Shown here one piece after another: positions 53,886-62,963 of a DNA stretch of 64,000 bases (the first letter of the stretch is position 1; every line of letters starts with the position of its first letter). The DNA comes from Microcyclospora pomicola. Its lineage: Eukaryota > Ascomycota > Dothideomycetes > Capnodiales. The stretch is from contig NHNY01000026.1 of the NCBI GenBank assembly GCA_002786065.1, forward strand, positions 124,001 through 188,000, read 5' to 3'. The notes beneath the pieces are model-generated. The model was not told the origin of the DNA. It saw nothing but the letters and a program-made list of their open reading frames with translations, and searched no databases. Made by a program: the position numbers and the translations under genes.

Positions 53886-55379
53886 ATGGCTGGACCAGGG
53901 GGCAAGTTCTTCATTCAGGACAAGCTCACGATCAAGGCACCACATCATGAGTCCTTCAAGCAATTATGGGAGTAGGTCGTTGTGACTCGCATGTCAGCTA
54001 CTACATTAAGACATGAGCTGACTCGTTCCTGTGAAGGACAAAATGGAAACCTCTGGTAACCAACTCGATCGACGAAAGCAAGATGGAGGACGTGCTGAAC
54101 AGCTTTCCAGGCTACAATGGGCGTGTATCCTTTCATGTTTTCATCGATACAGGGTGTGTCTAGAGATCCTCACTACGATGCGAGCGGTGCTGAGATCTCG
54201 CCACAGATTTTCAACCAGTCGTCGATCGCCTGATTGAGGCAAGACTTCAATCATCCTTGACATAGCTTATTACATTGCTGACTCCCCAAACCATAGGAAG
54301 GACAAAAGGAGCCGTACGATTGGGATAACTATGCACAGGCTTTCTTCCCTAAAGCTGAAGCGCTGGCTGCGATAGCTGAGAAAGCCGAGCAGGAAGGCGA
54401 AAAGGAGAAGGCGTCGGAGTACTACCTGCGAGCCTCAGCTGTGTACCGTATCTCTCGTTTCCCCGCGCCCAGATCTGAGAAACAACGCTATGCATGGCAG
54501 GAAGGGAAGAAGGTGGCGGCGAAAGGCCTGGCACTGCGTGAGCGCCCTACCCGTGAACTCACCATTCCGCACGAGTTCGGACTCGAGAAGGACGGCAAGG
54601 AGATATCTTTCTACTATCATTTGCCACCGGGTGCCTCGAGCGCCTCTCCAGTGCCGTTGGTGGTCATCCTGAGCGGACTCGATGGGTATCGCACCGAGCT
54701 TGCGGTTTGGATCGAAGGGTGGTCGCAAAAGAATGTCGGAGTCATCGTGCTGGAAATCCCAGGCACGGGGGACTCTCCTGCCGATCCTTCTGATCCGACC
54801 TCTCCAGAACGAGAGTGGTCCTCGCTGTTGTCCTGGATTGATCGACAGGCAGAGATTCAGCACAACAAGGTCGCACTCTGGGCGTTCTCCACTGGCGGGT
54901 ACTATGCCATCCGTCTCGCTCACACCCACCACGACAAACTTGCTGGGGTTGTGGCACTCGGCGGAGGCTGCCATCACATGTTCTCGCGTGAATGGCTGGA
55001 CCACGTCAACCATCTGGAGTATCCTTTCGACCTCGCCAACACACTGGCCTACAAGTGGGGCTATGGAGATGACGTTGAGCGCTTCAAGGACGAAGCGATG
55101 AAGTTCTCACTGGTCAAGGATGAAACCCTCGATAAAAGCCCGTGCGCGAGGTTGCTCCTCGTGAATGGAACTGAAGACGAGATCTTTCCGATTGACGACT
55201 ACTACGAGTGCTTGCTCCATGGCGGGCCGAAGGAGGTGCGATTTGTGGATGGTAAGAAGCATATGGGTGAGCCTGAGAGCTTTGCAATCATTCTGAAATG
55301 GCTCTATGATCTTTTCGAGATCAAGGGGGCCAATCCTTTCCAGCAGATGGCGTTGTTACCATTCAAGCCGAAGTACTAG
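53886..55379 (+). CDS. Ayg1-like alpha/beta hydrolase, apparent frameshift
   Basis: The product resembles Ayg1 (melanin polyketide hydrolase) and the fungal FrsA-like hydrolases. Exon 1 (53886-53971) reads MAGPGGKFFIQDKL...FKQLWE; exon 2 (from 54037) reads TKWKPLVTNSIDESKMEDVL; the last exon (54297-55379, 360 aa) holds EGQKEPYDWDNYAQAF, YYLRASAVYRISRFP, the nucleophile Ser in AFSTGGYYAIR, an Asp in NGTEDEIFP and the His in GKKHMGEPE. Between 54166 and 54238 the conserved PHYDASGAEISPQIFNQ and VVDRLIE lie in different frames: one G is short at 54218, or a splice skips the block. The intron 54239-54296 uses a GC donor. Function is intact only if this is a sequencing error or is bypassed. Confidence 0.75.
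53972..54036 (+). other. intron 1 of the Ayg1-like gene
   Basis: GT-AG, 65 nt, phase 2, branch AGCTGAC. It joins FKQLWE to TKWKPLVTN. Confidence 0.85.
54239..54296 (+). other. GC-AG intron of the Ayg1-like gene
   Basis: Donor GCAAGA directly after GAG, branch TTGCTGAC, acceptor CATAG; 58 nt. It joins DRLIE to EGQKEPYDW; no GT donor lies nearby. Confidence 0.75.
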
Positions 55380-56206
55380 CCATCGAGTCAAACCTAGCTT
55401 CCCCATTCCTAGGCAGTCTACAGCTTTGTTGTATGCCCAGCTATGACTCAGTCCTATTCATTATGCTCTCCATTATGATGGATGTGTGTGATGCTCGGCC
55501 AGTTTCAGCACATGCCACACCAAGCATACCTCACGTGACCTTCTCTGTTCCTCCACTCACCATCACAAGCACTTATTTTGCACGTATTTGGCCTCGTTAT
55601 ATGTCGCCGAAGTGCATACAACATATTTGCCATTGTCATAAACTTGCCCCCAAGCCAGAAGCGTCCACAAGAAGCCGATGTTCGCTCTTGGTGGCACATC
55701 CAGACCGGGCATCGGCAAGCGCTAAAAGGCGGGACTGGGAGTCGTCCGGATGACAGCAGTAGTCCCTCTCTCCGTATTACTAACAGCCTGGACTTGCTGC
55801 CTCCTCCATACCTTACCGTACATTTGACCTCGTAGACTGCAAGCTTGCCACTCTTCCCGACTGATCAACTCGACGACATTCACTTCAACCTGCTCACAGC
55901 CAAGGACTCTGCCGTATACTTCTCGCTTACCACAGCCTTGTCCTGCGTCCTCCGCCTCTGACTGTCCAGCCAACGTTCACCCGCGACCGTCTCTCACAGC
56001 CCGCATCGACCTGGCTGTTTCGTCATAGGACGAGCAGCCACCTCACAGTCATCACGACTACCGCCACTCGCAAACGCAAGAACCCAACCTCGACCACCTC
56101 CCCCACCGAGCCGGCTCGCAAGACACCGAAGATCTCTCATAAGGACTCTTCGGTGGTGGATGCCGCTCTGCCGGCGACACCTCAAACCCTCGCCTCAGAC
56201 AATCCC
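55380..56206. other. intergenic region upstream of the RBR gene
   Basis: About 830 bp. The last 300 bp are pyrimidine-rich on the plus strand (many CTC/CCT steps), typical of fungal promoters and 5' UTRs. No gene is supported. Confidence 0.6.
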
Positions 56207-57817
56207 ATGGATTCCGACGATGACTTCAATAGTGTGGCGTCCAGCATGGACCTTGGAGACGACGATCAAGATAGCAGTGTAGACTTTGGTGCCGGAGGTA
56301 CGTCATACATGCCACCCTCGTTGAAGTGCGTAGGTTCGCTTGCTAACACGCCGTTTGCAGATTCCGACGAGGACATCGATGATTACCAAGAAGACGACTC
56401 GGCATTCGAGGCTCAAGCGAAAGACCTCAAACCGAAGAAGAAGGCGTATGAAATCGACCATAAGGTTTACAGCCCGCAAGACATCCAGGCGCAGCAGGAC
56501 ATACAGGTCAAAGAGGTCGCAACCTTGCTCGAACAACCTCGAGAAGCTACTGCGATACTATTACGATACGGACGATGGAACAAAGAGCGGCTCATCGAAC
56601 AGTACATGGACAACCAAGAGGCGGTCTTGGAGAAGGCTGGTTTGGGCCAGGATATCCGTCGTCACCCACCACAGATAGAGACCGTGAGCGGGTTCGTGTG
56701 CGATATCTGCTGCGAGGACGAGCCGGGACTTCCCACATTCGCCATGTCATGTGGCCATCGCTTCTGTGTCACCTGCTACCAACAGTATCTGGGCCAGAAG
56801 ATCACCGAGGAAGGCGAAGCAGCGCGGATTAGATGTCCTGGAGATGGTTGTAACAAAATCATCGACGCCAAGTCACTTGATCTGCTCGTCACGTCCGACC
56901 TCACTCATCGCTACCATGAGCTTCTCACGCGGACGTATGTGGACGACAAAGAGAATCTTAAGTGGTGTCCGGCGCCGAACTGCATATACGCGGTTGAATG
57001 TGGGGTCAAGAAGCGTGATCTTCCGAGGATAGTACCGACGGTGCATTGCGATTGCCGGCACAGCTTCTGCTTCGGCTGCACACTGGCCGATCACCAGCCT
57101 GCGCCATGCGGACTAGTGAAGAAGTGGCTCAAGAAATGCGAGGACGATTCCGAGACTGCAAACTGGATATCGGCAAACACGAAGGAGTGTCCTCGATGTA
57201 ATTCGACCATCGAGAAGAATGGTGGATGCAATCACATGACCTGTCGCAAGTGTCGGCATGAGTTTTGCTGGATGTGCATGGGCGTGTGGTCAGAACATGG
57301 CACCAGCTGGTACAACTGCAACCGATTTGAGGAGCGGAGTGGAACTGATGCGAGAGACGCGCAAGCCAAGAGCCGACAATCACTAGAACGATACCTGCAC
57401 TACTACAACCGATATGCCAACCATGAGCAGTCTGCGAAGCTGGATAAGGATATCTACCACAAGACAGAGAAGAAAATGACGATGCTGCAGTCGACGTCAG
57501 GCATGTCATGGATTGAAGTGCAGTTCCTCGAGGCTGCATCTCAAGCCCTACAACAATGCCGTCAGACGCTGAAGTGGACATATGCCTTTGCATACTACCT
57601 CGCCCGCAACAACCAAACCGAGATCTTCGAGGATAACCAGAAAGATCTGGAAATGGCCGTTGAGAACCTGAGCGAGATGTTTGAGAAACAGACAGACCAG
57701 CTGGCGGATCTGAAGGTCGAAATGATGGATAAAACGACGTACTGCATGCGTCGTCGGGTTATCCTGCTAGACGACACAGCGCAGAATTTGAAAGATGGTA
57801 CGTGGGACTTCGCTTGA
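56207..57817 (+). CDS. Ariadne-type RBR E3 ubiquitin ligase
   Basis: The preferred start is the Met at 56207 (MDSDDDFNSVASSMDL), the acidic opening typical of the family; the frame is open to 56153. Removing a 63-nt intron (56298-56360) gives 515 aa. RING1 begins CDICCEDEPGLPTFAMSCGHRFC; the IBR follows (WCPAPNCIYAVECG... HCDCRHSFCFGC); RING2 reads CPRCNSTIEKNGGCNHMTCRKC, in which the Cys of GGCNHMTC is the catalytic residue by family precedent. The Ariadne C-terminal helices follow (YLHYYNRYANHEQSAKLD; RRRVILLDDTAQNLKD). It takes ubiquitin from an E2 to its own Cys before transfer, like HHARI and yeast Hel1. Confidence 0.93.
   Translation: MDSDDDFNSVASSMDLGDDDQDSSVDFGAGGTSYMPPSLKCVGSLANTPFADSDEDIDDYQEDDSAFEAQAKDLKPKKKAYEIDHKVYSPQDIQAQQDIQVKEVATLLEQPREATAILLRYGRWNKERLIEQYMDNQEAVLEKAGLGQDIRRHPPQIETVSGFVCDICCEDEPGLPTFAMSCGHRFCVTCYQQYLGQKITEEGEAARIRCPGDGCNKIIDAKSLDLLVTSDLTHRYHELLTRTYVDDKENLKWCPAPNCIYAVECGVKKRDLPRIVPTVHCDCRHSFCFGCTLADHQPAPCGLVKKWLKKCEDDSETANWISANTKECPRCNSTIEKNGGCNHMTCRKCRHEFCWMCMGVWSEHGTSWYNCNRFEERSGTDARDAQAKSRQSLERYLHYYNRYANHEQSAKLDKDIYHKTEKKMTMLQSTSGMSWIEVQFLEAASQALQQCRQTLKWTYAFAYYLARNNQTEIFEDNQKDLEMAVENLSEMFEKQTDQLADLKVEMMDKTTYCMRRRVILLDDTAQNLKDGTWDFA
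56298..56360 (+). other. stop-free 63-nt intron in the RBR gene
   Basis: Donor GTACGT, branch GCTAACA, acceptor TTTGCAG; 63 nt is a multiple of three and holds no in-frame stop. Splicing gives FGAG-DSDEDIDDY; retention would add 21 residues that break the acidic run. Confidence 0.75.
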
Positions 57818-58639
57818 TGGTTGTGATCCATCCCTCGCATCTTGTGACATGAATATCAGACGCTGACAATGCATGTGTTTGTGTTAAACAGAGAACTGGG
57901 TATTCAATGTCGAGCTCGCATGATCATGTTGCTCAGTCGCACATAGCCGCTTCCAGGTCTCATCTCTTACGACGGCGTTTATCAACTTTACAATGCTGTC
58001 AGCACGGGCGTTGGTGCAGGAGTTATCGCATGTGCTGGATTGGGGTGAAGGGGACATACGAAGCAAGCGGTGCAATGCCGCACGAGGCTTTGCCCCTCCT
58101 TAATTACTCGTCTTCCACGTCAATGGGTCCATTATTTATCTCTAGTCACCTTTTCGTGTCAGGAAGGATTGCTCTGGCACGGGATGAAGGGGTATGGTTT
58201 TCGCAGGCGCAATCTGCTTTCAGCTTTGGGTTTCATGACACGGTTGTACTCCAGCGGATCTTTGCATTCATACTTAGGTATAGCCACTTTTTATGACCTC
58301 GATGATTGCATGCATGTGTCTCACCTCTTGCTGTGGTTGGTTCGTGAATGATTTGCGCGGCACGTGTGACTCTAACCCACAGCTACATTCGGTAGATTTT
58401 GGCATATCATGGGTAGGGCAATGTGGATGAGCAAGAGTCTGATCATCACTACATTATCTTCACAGCAGAGGACACTGGAATCGTAAGATGGTCTTGCAAG
58501 CGGAGTAGAGCAGAGCAGGAAAATATGGTACATGGTCTAGAGAATCGCTGCTGCAGTAGCAGGAGGCAAAAGGGGGGATATATGTCGAGCAATGATGAGT
58601 CCAAGCACTTTAAAGCGCAACAATCTCCTCGCATTCATC
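57818..58639. other. convergent intergenic region RBR/ARE2
   Basis: About 820 bp between two stop codons, long for a convergent pair in this window. Only short chance frames are present. Confidence 0.6.
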
Positions 58640-60721
58640 CTAGATGATCAGATACAGGCTGGTGAGGATGGAGGGCCCGACGAACAGGCCCAGCCAGAAG
58701 ATGACGTTGCCCAGCACGACGCGGCCCTTGAGCAGCTTGCTACGGCTGATCATGACGAGGGGCATCTGCATGAGCTGCATCCAGAAGAGGTAGCCGCGGA
58801 TCTTCTTGAAGAGGATGGCCATGCACATCTCGTGGACGAGGGCGGAGAGCAGGAAGGTGACGAAGGTGGCGGCGGTGCGGCTGAGGCGGAAGGTCGAGAT
58901 GCTGCTGTGGTAGACGTGGCGCAGGAGGAAGTTATGCACGGGGCGATTCCAGTCGCGCGCGTACTGGTCCCACGTCACCGAGTTCCACCAGTCGCCGTAG
59001 AAGCCGCGGTCCGCGAAGCGCGTCACCTCGGCCAGCACGTTGAGGATGCATTCCCAGATCAGGTACCAGGTCAGCAGCTGCTCGAGCAGCAGCGGGAAGA
59101 GGATGTCGGAGACGATGAAAGGGAACTCGCGCCAGCGCGCTTCCATTGACAGCCCAGCTTCCTTCATCATGACCGTCTTGAGGACCGAGGGGTAGATGAA
59201 GGCTTGCGAGACGACCATCATCACGCAGAGCACGCCGAACGTCGCAGTTGATTTCTCCAGCACATACCACCAGTTGATGTGCTCTTGACGGGGGTATTCG
59301 AGCTCGTAGACGAGCGTGGGAAGGCAGATGTACTCCGCCATGTTGAAGAGAGTGAGGTTGTTGGGATAAGCGAGCTGAGGAGAGGTGGCTTTGCCTTGCA
59401 ATTCCTGCGTGAGATCGGCAATGTCGTCCTTGATGATGGTCTCAAAGACTCGCTTTTGAGCATGGGATATAGGCCTGTTAGACTCGATGGCAGCCGCAAT
59501 ACTCGCAATGTCAGAACTCTCGCTTGCGAAATTGGTGCTGGTACGTGGACCCAAGGAAGGACGGCGCTTCACGGTCGTTGGCGAACGATCCGTAGGCAGG
59601 TCGATGCCGGAGGATATCTGCTGGAAGGTTGGACTGGCGGGAGTGCCTGGCGATGCTGGCGACGGCTCCATGGACTCGAGTTGTTTCAACTTACGCTCCA
59701 ACAGAGTCCTGCGGCGGTAGATGCTGGAGAGGTAGCCGTTGTAGAAAGCATAGCTGTGTTGCTTCATCACAAACACCAGGCCGTGTAGAACAGCGAAGAT
59801 GGAGTGCGTCCATGGCCATTCCCGGAAGTATGTCCATCCAATGACTGCGGCGAGGTATGCACTTTGCCAGAGGTTTTGGATGATCCATCCGCTTCTAGCC
59901 CAATTGATGTACCCCTTTTGCACCAGCTTCTGAAAGACCCAGCCTTCTAGACACGCCACATACATGGCACCATCTATCAGGCCCAATACTAGCACATCCC
60001 GGCCAAACATCATCTTCATAAGTTCGTTGGTGCCGAGAATACTGCCGTAGTCTCGCCAATTCCTCAAGCTGATCTGGACAAACATAAGAACTAGCCCAAG
60101 CCAGAAGAGAGTGAAGAAACCGAAGAACGGGCTATCGGAGGACGCTGGATTTTGACGATCGAATGTAGTGAACTGCCGGGTGAACACCAGATCTCTGAAG
60201 CGAAGGCGTTGCTTCTTCTTGTCATCCTGCTTCTGTCGTTCCATGCCCAAGCGCAGGATCTCCCGCAACTCAGGATCATCTGCAGTCAGCACATATCGAC
60301 CTCTCCGATCGGTCTTCTCCAACCGTACATGCATGCTATTCCTCTTCTCCTTGGCGGCCGAGTCGCTGGTGGCTTCTGACCCAGCCTGTGTCTTCTCCTC
60401 GCCTCGTGTTTCAGCACTCAGCATAGGCGCCGAAGGCCTATAGCTAGCATCTATGCTGCTCCTGCTGTTGGCAACCATTGTATCCGGGTCAACCTCCAGC
60501 GCATCGTAGTCTTCAAGCGACTCGTCCGAATCATGGTTCCCATCGTACGACTCCGGTCGCGTTGCTGCCTTGGCGCCATTTATTGGATTCCTCCCGTTGC
60601 TTTGGCCCAAATGATCCACTTCCACAGCAACGATGCTGTCTTCTCCAAGAGTGCCGGTCAATCGTGACGCGCTAAGTGTGTCTCTCGTTGGTATCGGTGG
60701 ACGTGTAGGCTGGTCTGACAT
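58640..60721 (-). CDS. sterol O-acyltransferase (MBOAT, Are1/Are2)
   Basis: Single exon, 693 aa. The first about 170 residues are hydrophilic, then multiple membrane helices begin (FFGFFTLFWLGLVLMFVQI). The acyl-CoA:sterol motif FYGDWWN lies near residue 573 and the MBOAT active-site His near 630 (LLSALVHEM), followed by membrane segments at the C-terminus (GNVIFWLGLFVGPSILTSLYL). It esterifies ergosterol and related sterols with fatty acyl-CoA in the ER, filling lipid droplets. A disordered loop (about 350-420) separates two membrane parts, as usual in the family. Length fits fungal Are2. Confidence 0.95.
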   Translation of the reverse strand: MSDQPTRPPIPTRDTLSASRLTGTLGEDSIVAVEVDHLGQSNGRNPINGAKAATRPESYDGNHDSDESLEDYDALEVDPDTMVANSRSSIDASYRPSAPMLSAETRGEEKTQAGSEATSDSAAKEKRNSMHVRLEKTDRRGRYVLTADDPELREILRLGMERQKQDDKKKQRLRFRDLVFTRQFTTFDRQNPASSDSPFFGFFTLFWLGLVLMFVQISLRNWRDYGSILGTNELMKMMFGRDVLVLGLIDGAMYVACLEGWVFQKLVQKGYINWARSGWIIQNLWQSAYLAAVIGWTYFREWPWTHSIFAVLHGLVFVMKQHSYAFYNGYLSSIYRRRTLLERKLKQLESMEPSPASPGTPASPTFQQISSGIDLPTDRSPTTVKRRPSLGPRTSTNFASESSDIASIAAAIESNRPISHAQKRVFETIIKDDIADLTQELQGKATSPQLAYPNNLTLFNMAEYICLPTLVYELEYPRQEHINWWYVLEKSTATFGVLCVMMVVSQAFIYPSVLKTVMMKEAGLSMEARWREFPFIVSDILFPLLLEQLLTWYLIWECILNVLAEVTRFADRGFYGDWWNSVTWDQYARDWNRPVHNFLLRHVYHSSISTFRLSRTAATFVTFLLSALVHEMCMAILFKKIRGYLFWMQLMQMPLVMISRSKLLKGRVVLGNVIFWLGLFVGPSILTSLYLII

Positions 60722-61447
60722 CGTATCGTATCAAAGTGAAATGTGTAAGATCGCAAGCACGGCTTCGCTAGGCTGTTGGTGGACGGCTCATGCACAGATC
60801 ACGAAGGCGTCAATCACGCGGCAGCGAAGGACATGAACGAATGTGACATGCTCAAGTAAGAATCTTGAGGGATTACTGCAACGGAATCGGATGCCTGGGG
60901 GAGATCGACACGTACGAGCTTCGTATTACTCTGCCCTTGGCGCGGCTGATGTATGGTTGTCCAGTTGCGTCATACCAAGAAATCCTCTGATGTCGTAGCG
61001 ACTCCAACCAGGTACACATGTGCACCTCTATGTATTGTCTTCTATTTCACATCTGAACAATCGACAACTGCTAAGTACATTCTGTTCATGTGATGAGAGC
61101 GATGTCATCTCGTCTCATCAAGGGTGATGAATGTTGGTGATGTGGCCTTCCATGTGGCGGAGGTTAGTTTGTCTGGCATAAAGGACTACAAAGAAAGGCA
61201 TGTATCGACCTCGGACTTTTCGGTTCCAGGTAGCTCCAGATCACCTCACATGCCACTTTGTTATGCATCAAGCTCTCCATCGCTGCCTTGTACTTAACGT
61301 ACCGGCCGTCGCTAAGCATCCATTGCACAATACTCAGGCATCAGGATTTGGTAGAAGGCCAGGCGTCCTTATTGGACTACGCACACAGGGCAATGCCGCG
61401 GTTCTAGGAATGCATAGATACAAGGCTCTCGTCCGCGAGTAGCATCA
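60722..61447. other. intergenic region ARE2/phosphoesterase
   Basis: About 725 bp between two minus-strand genes, holding the ARE2 promoter. No coding signal is seen. Confidence 0.6.
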
Positions 61448-62371
61448 TCACACGTATGTGATTAAAGCGTCGTTGCAGATTTGATTACCGTCACCCACGA
61501 CTGCTGCGTTGAGAAGTTCTGTGCGCCGGTCGATCGTTTGCTTCCCAAATAGTCTCCTGAGCATTGATGATGCTTTAGAGGAAATGAGCAGCAGCGACAT
61601 CAATGGGATAACATCCCATCCGGACCAACCACGTTCGATCTCTTCGTAGAGCCTCCGCAATCTGTCAAACACAACGACTTCCCGCCCATAACCCACGTGG
61701 ATATGCCCGAAGACAACCAGTCTTGGCCTTCTTTTTTCGATGGCCTGCGCTAGATATGGGCAGCCAGCCCGCCGAATACCGTCAAGATGGCCACGGGGCG
61801 GCCCATGTGTCAAGAGTATATCGATATTTATTGGCAGCTTATTCGCCCATATATCGTCATTTTTGGCGTATTGAAAAGCCGACTTCACGTATTTCGGCGT
61901 CCATGGGGAACCGTACACTGTGAGCTCGCGGTCTATTGCCGCAAATCTAAGCGTTTTGATAGAGTCTTGGAGAAAGATCACATTGCCGAAATCTAGATCA
62001 GCCGCAGTCCGACCTTCTGCAACCGGGAACCGTTCTTGTTCAGATGCGAGAAATGCAGGATCGAAGAGGGCATCATGATTGCCGGCGATGATGACTTTAT
62101 GTTCATGTGGCAGAGACGAAAGCCAGGAAAGTTGCCTCTGGATCTCATCGAATGATCCCCATTCTGTCAGGTCGCCTGCATGCAAAAGCAGATCTCCATC
62201 GGGGATCACAGGCTGGTTGTTATGTGTGTCCGATATGCAAACGACCTGGAGGAGGTGATCCACAGGGTGGTCTGCAGTGCATGACGGGGAATGCTCCACA
62301 ATCCTCTTCGCAAGACGGCGGAGCCTGGCTCGAGGTAAGGTGATAGTATGTGTTGAGGTGTGAGATGTCAT
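61448..62371 (-). CDS. calcineurin-like metallophosphoesterase
   Basis: Single exon, 307 aa. All metal-binding motifs of the 239FB/MPPED-like group are visible: CISDTHNN at about residues 50-57, GDLLLHAGDLTEWG, IIAGNHDALFD, ILLTHGPPRGHLDG and VFGHIHVGYG. The first 45 residues are basic and lack family character. Members are cytosolic dinuclear-metal phosphoesterases, some with cyclic-nucleotide or unknown substrates; the substrate here cannot be read. The gene diverges from RMT2. Confidence 0.9.
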   Translation of the reverse strand: MTSHTSTHTITLPRARLRRLAKRIVEHSPSCTADHPVDHLLQVVCISDTHNNQPVIPDGDLLLHAGDLTEWGSFDEIQRQLSWLSSLPHEHKVIIAGNHDALFDPAFLASEQERFPVAEGRTAADLDFGNVIFLQDSIKTLRFAAIDRELTVYGSPWTPKYVKSAFQYAKNDDIWANKLPINIDILLTHGPPRGHLDGIRRAGCPYLAQAIEKRRPRLVVFGHIHVGYGREVVVFDRLRRLYEEIERGWSGWDVIPLMSLLLISSKASSMLRRLFGKQTIDRRTELLNAAVVGDGNQICNDALITYV

Positions 62372-62963
62372 TGCATATTACCAGCATCAGCTGCAGCTGC
62401 AGAGTTGGTAGGCCGATTGCATCAGCAAGGCTGGCGGATGTATGTCTATTTGGGAATACTTTTGACGCAAATCACGAGGCTGGCGATTGTGCTTTGATGC
62501 TTTGGAAACTGAGCTACACAGGCACAACGCCCCCAAGAGTTGCAGTGAGCAAGGTGCCCCCATGCAACGTTAGATAAATTACCTGAGAGATCACAGTAGT
62601 CGGGCTATGCCTGAACCGCATCGATCACTTTGCCACACATGGGATGCCAAAAGCATTGCGGGCGCGGTCGGCCCGAGCCAGCACAACGTTAGATGTCAAC
62701 GGAGGAGAAGCCGAGAGACTAGGGCTCGAGGCGTTAGTGCTGGCGAGTGCCGAGTACATAGTGGGGCTAGACTTTAGCTATGGCAGAAAACATTTCGATA
62801 CTGCCCACATACTTCCACCGAGGACTCATTCGGCTTCTCTTTACTTCCTTTCACCCTCTCGATCAAATCAACAGTCATTCCTCTCCAGTTTCTACCAAAC
62901 ACCAGGCTTCCTCCCTGGCCAATTCCTTGATCCCCTAGTTGCCGCCGACGCAAATATAACATC
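62372..62963. other. divergent promoter region phosphoesterase/RMT2
   Basis: About 590 bp, pyrimidine-rich on the plus strand near the RMT2 start; a 147-codon frame (62644-63087) has no family character and overlaps the RMT2 5' end. Confidence 0.6.
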
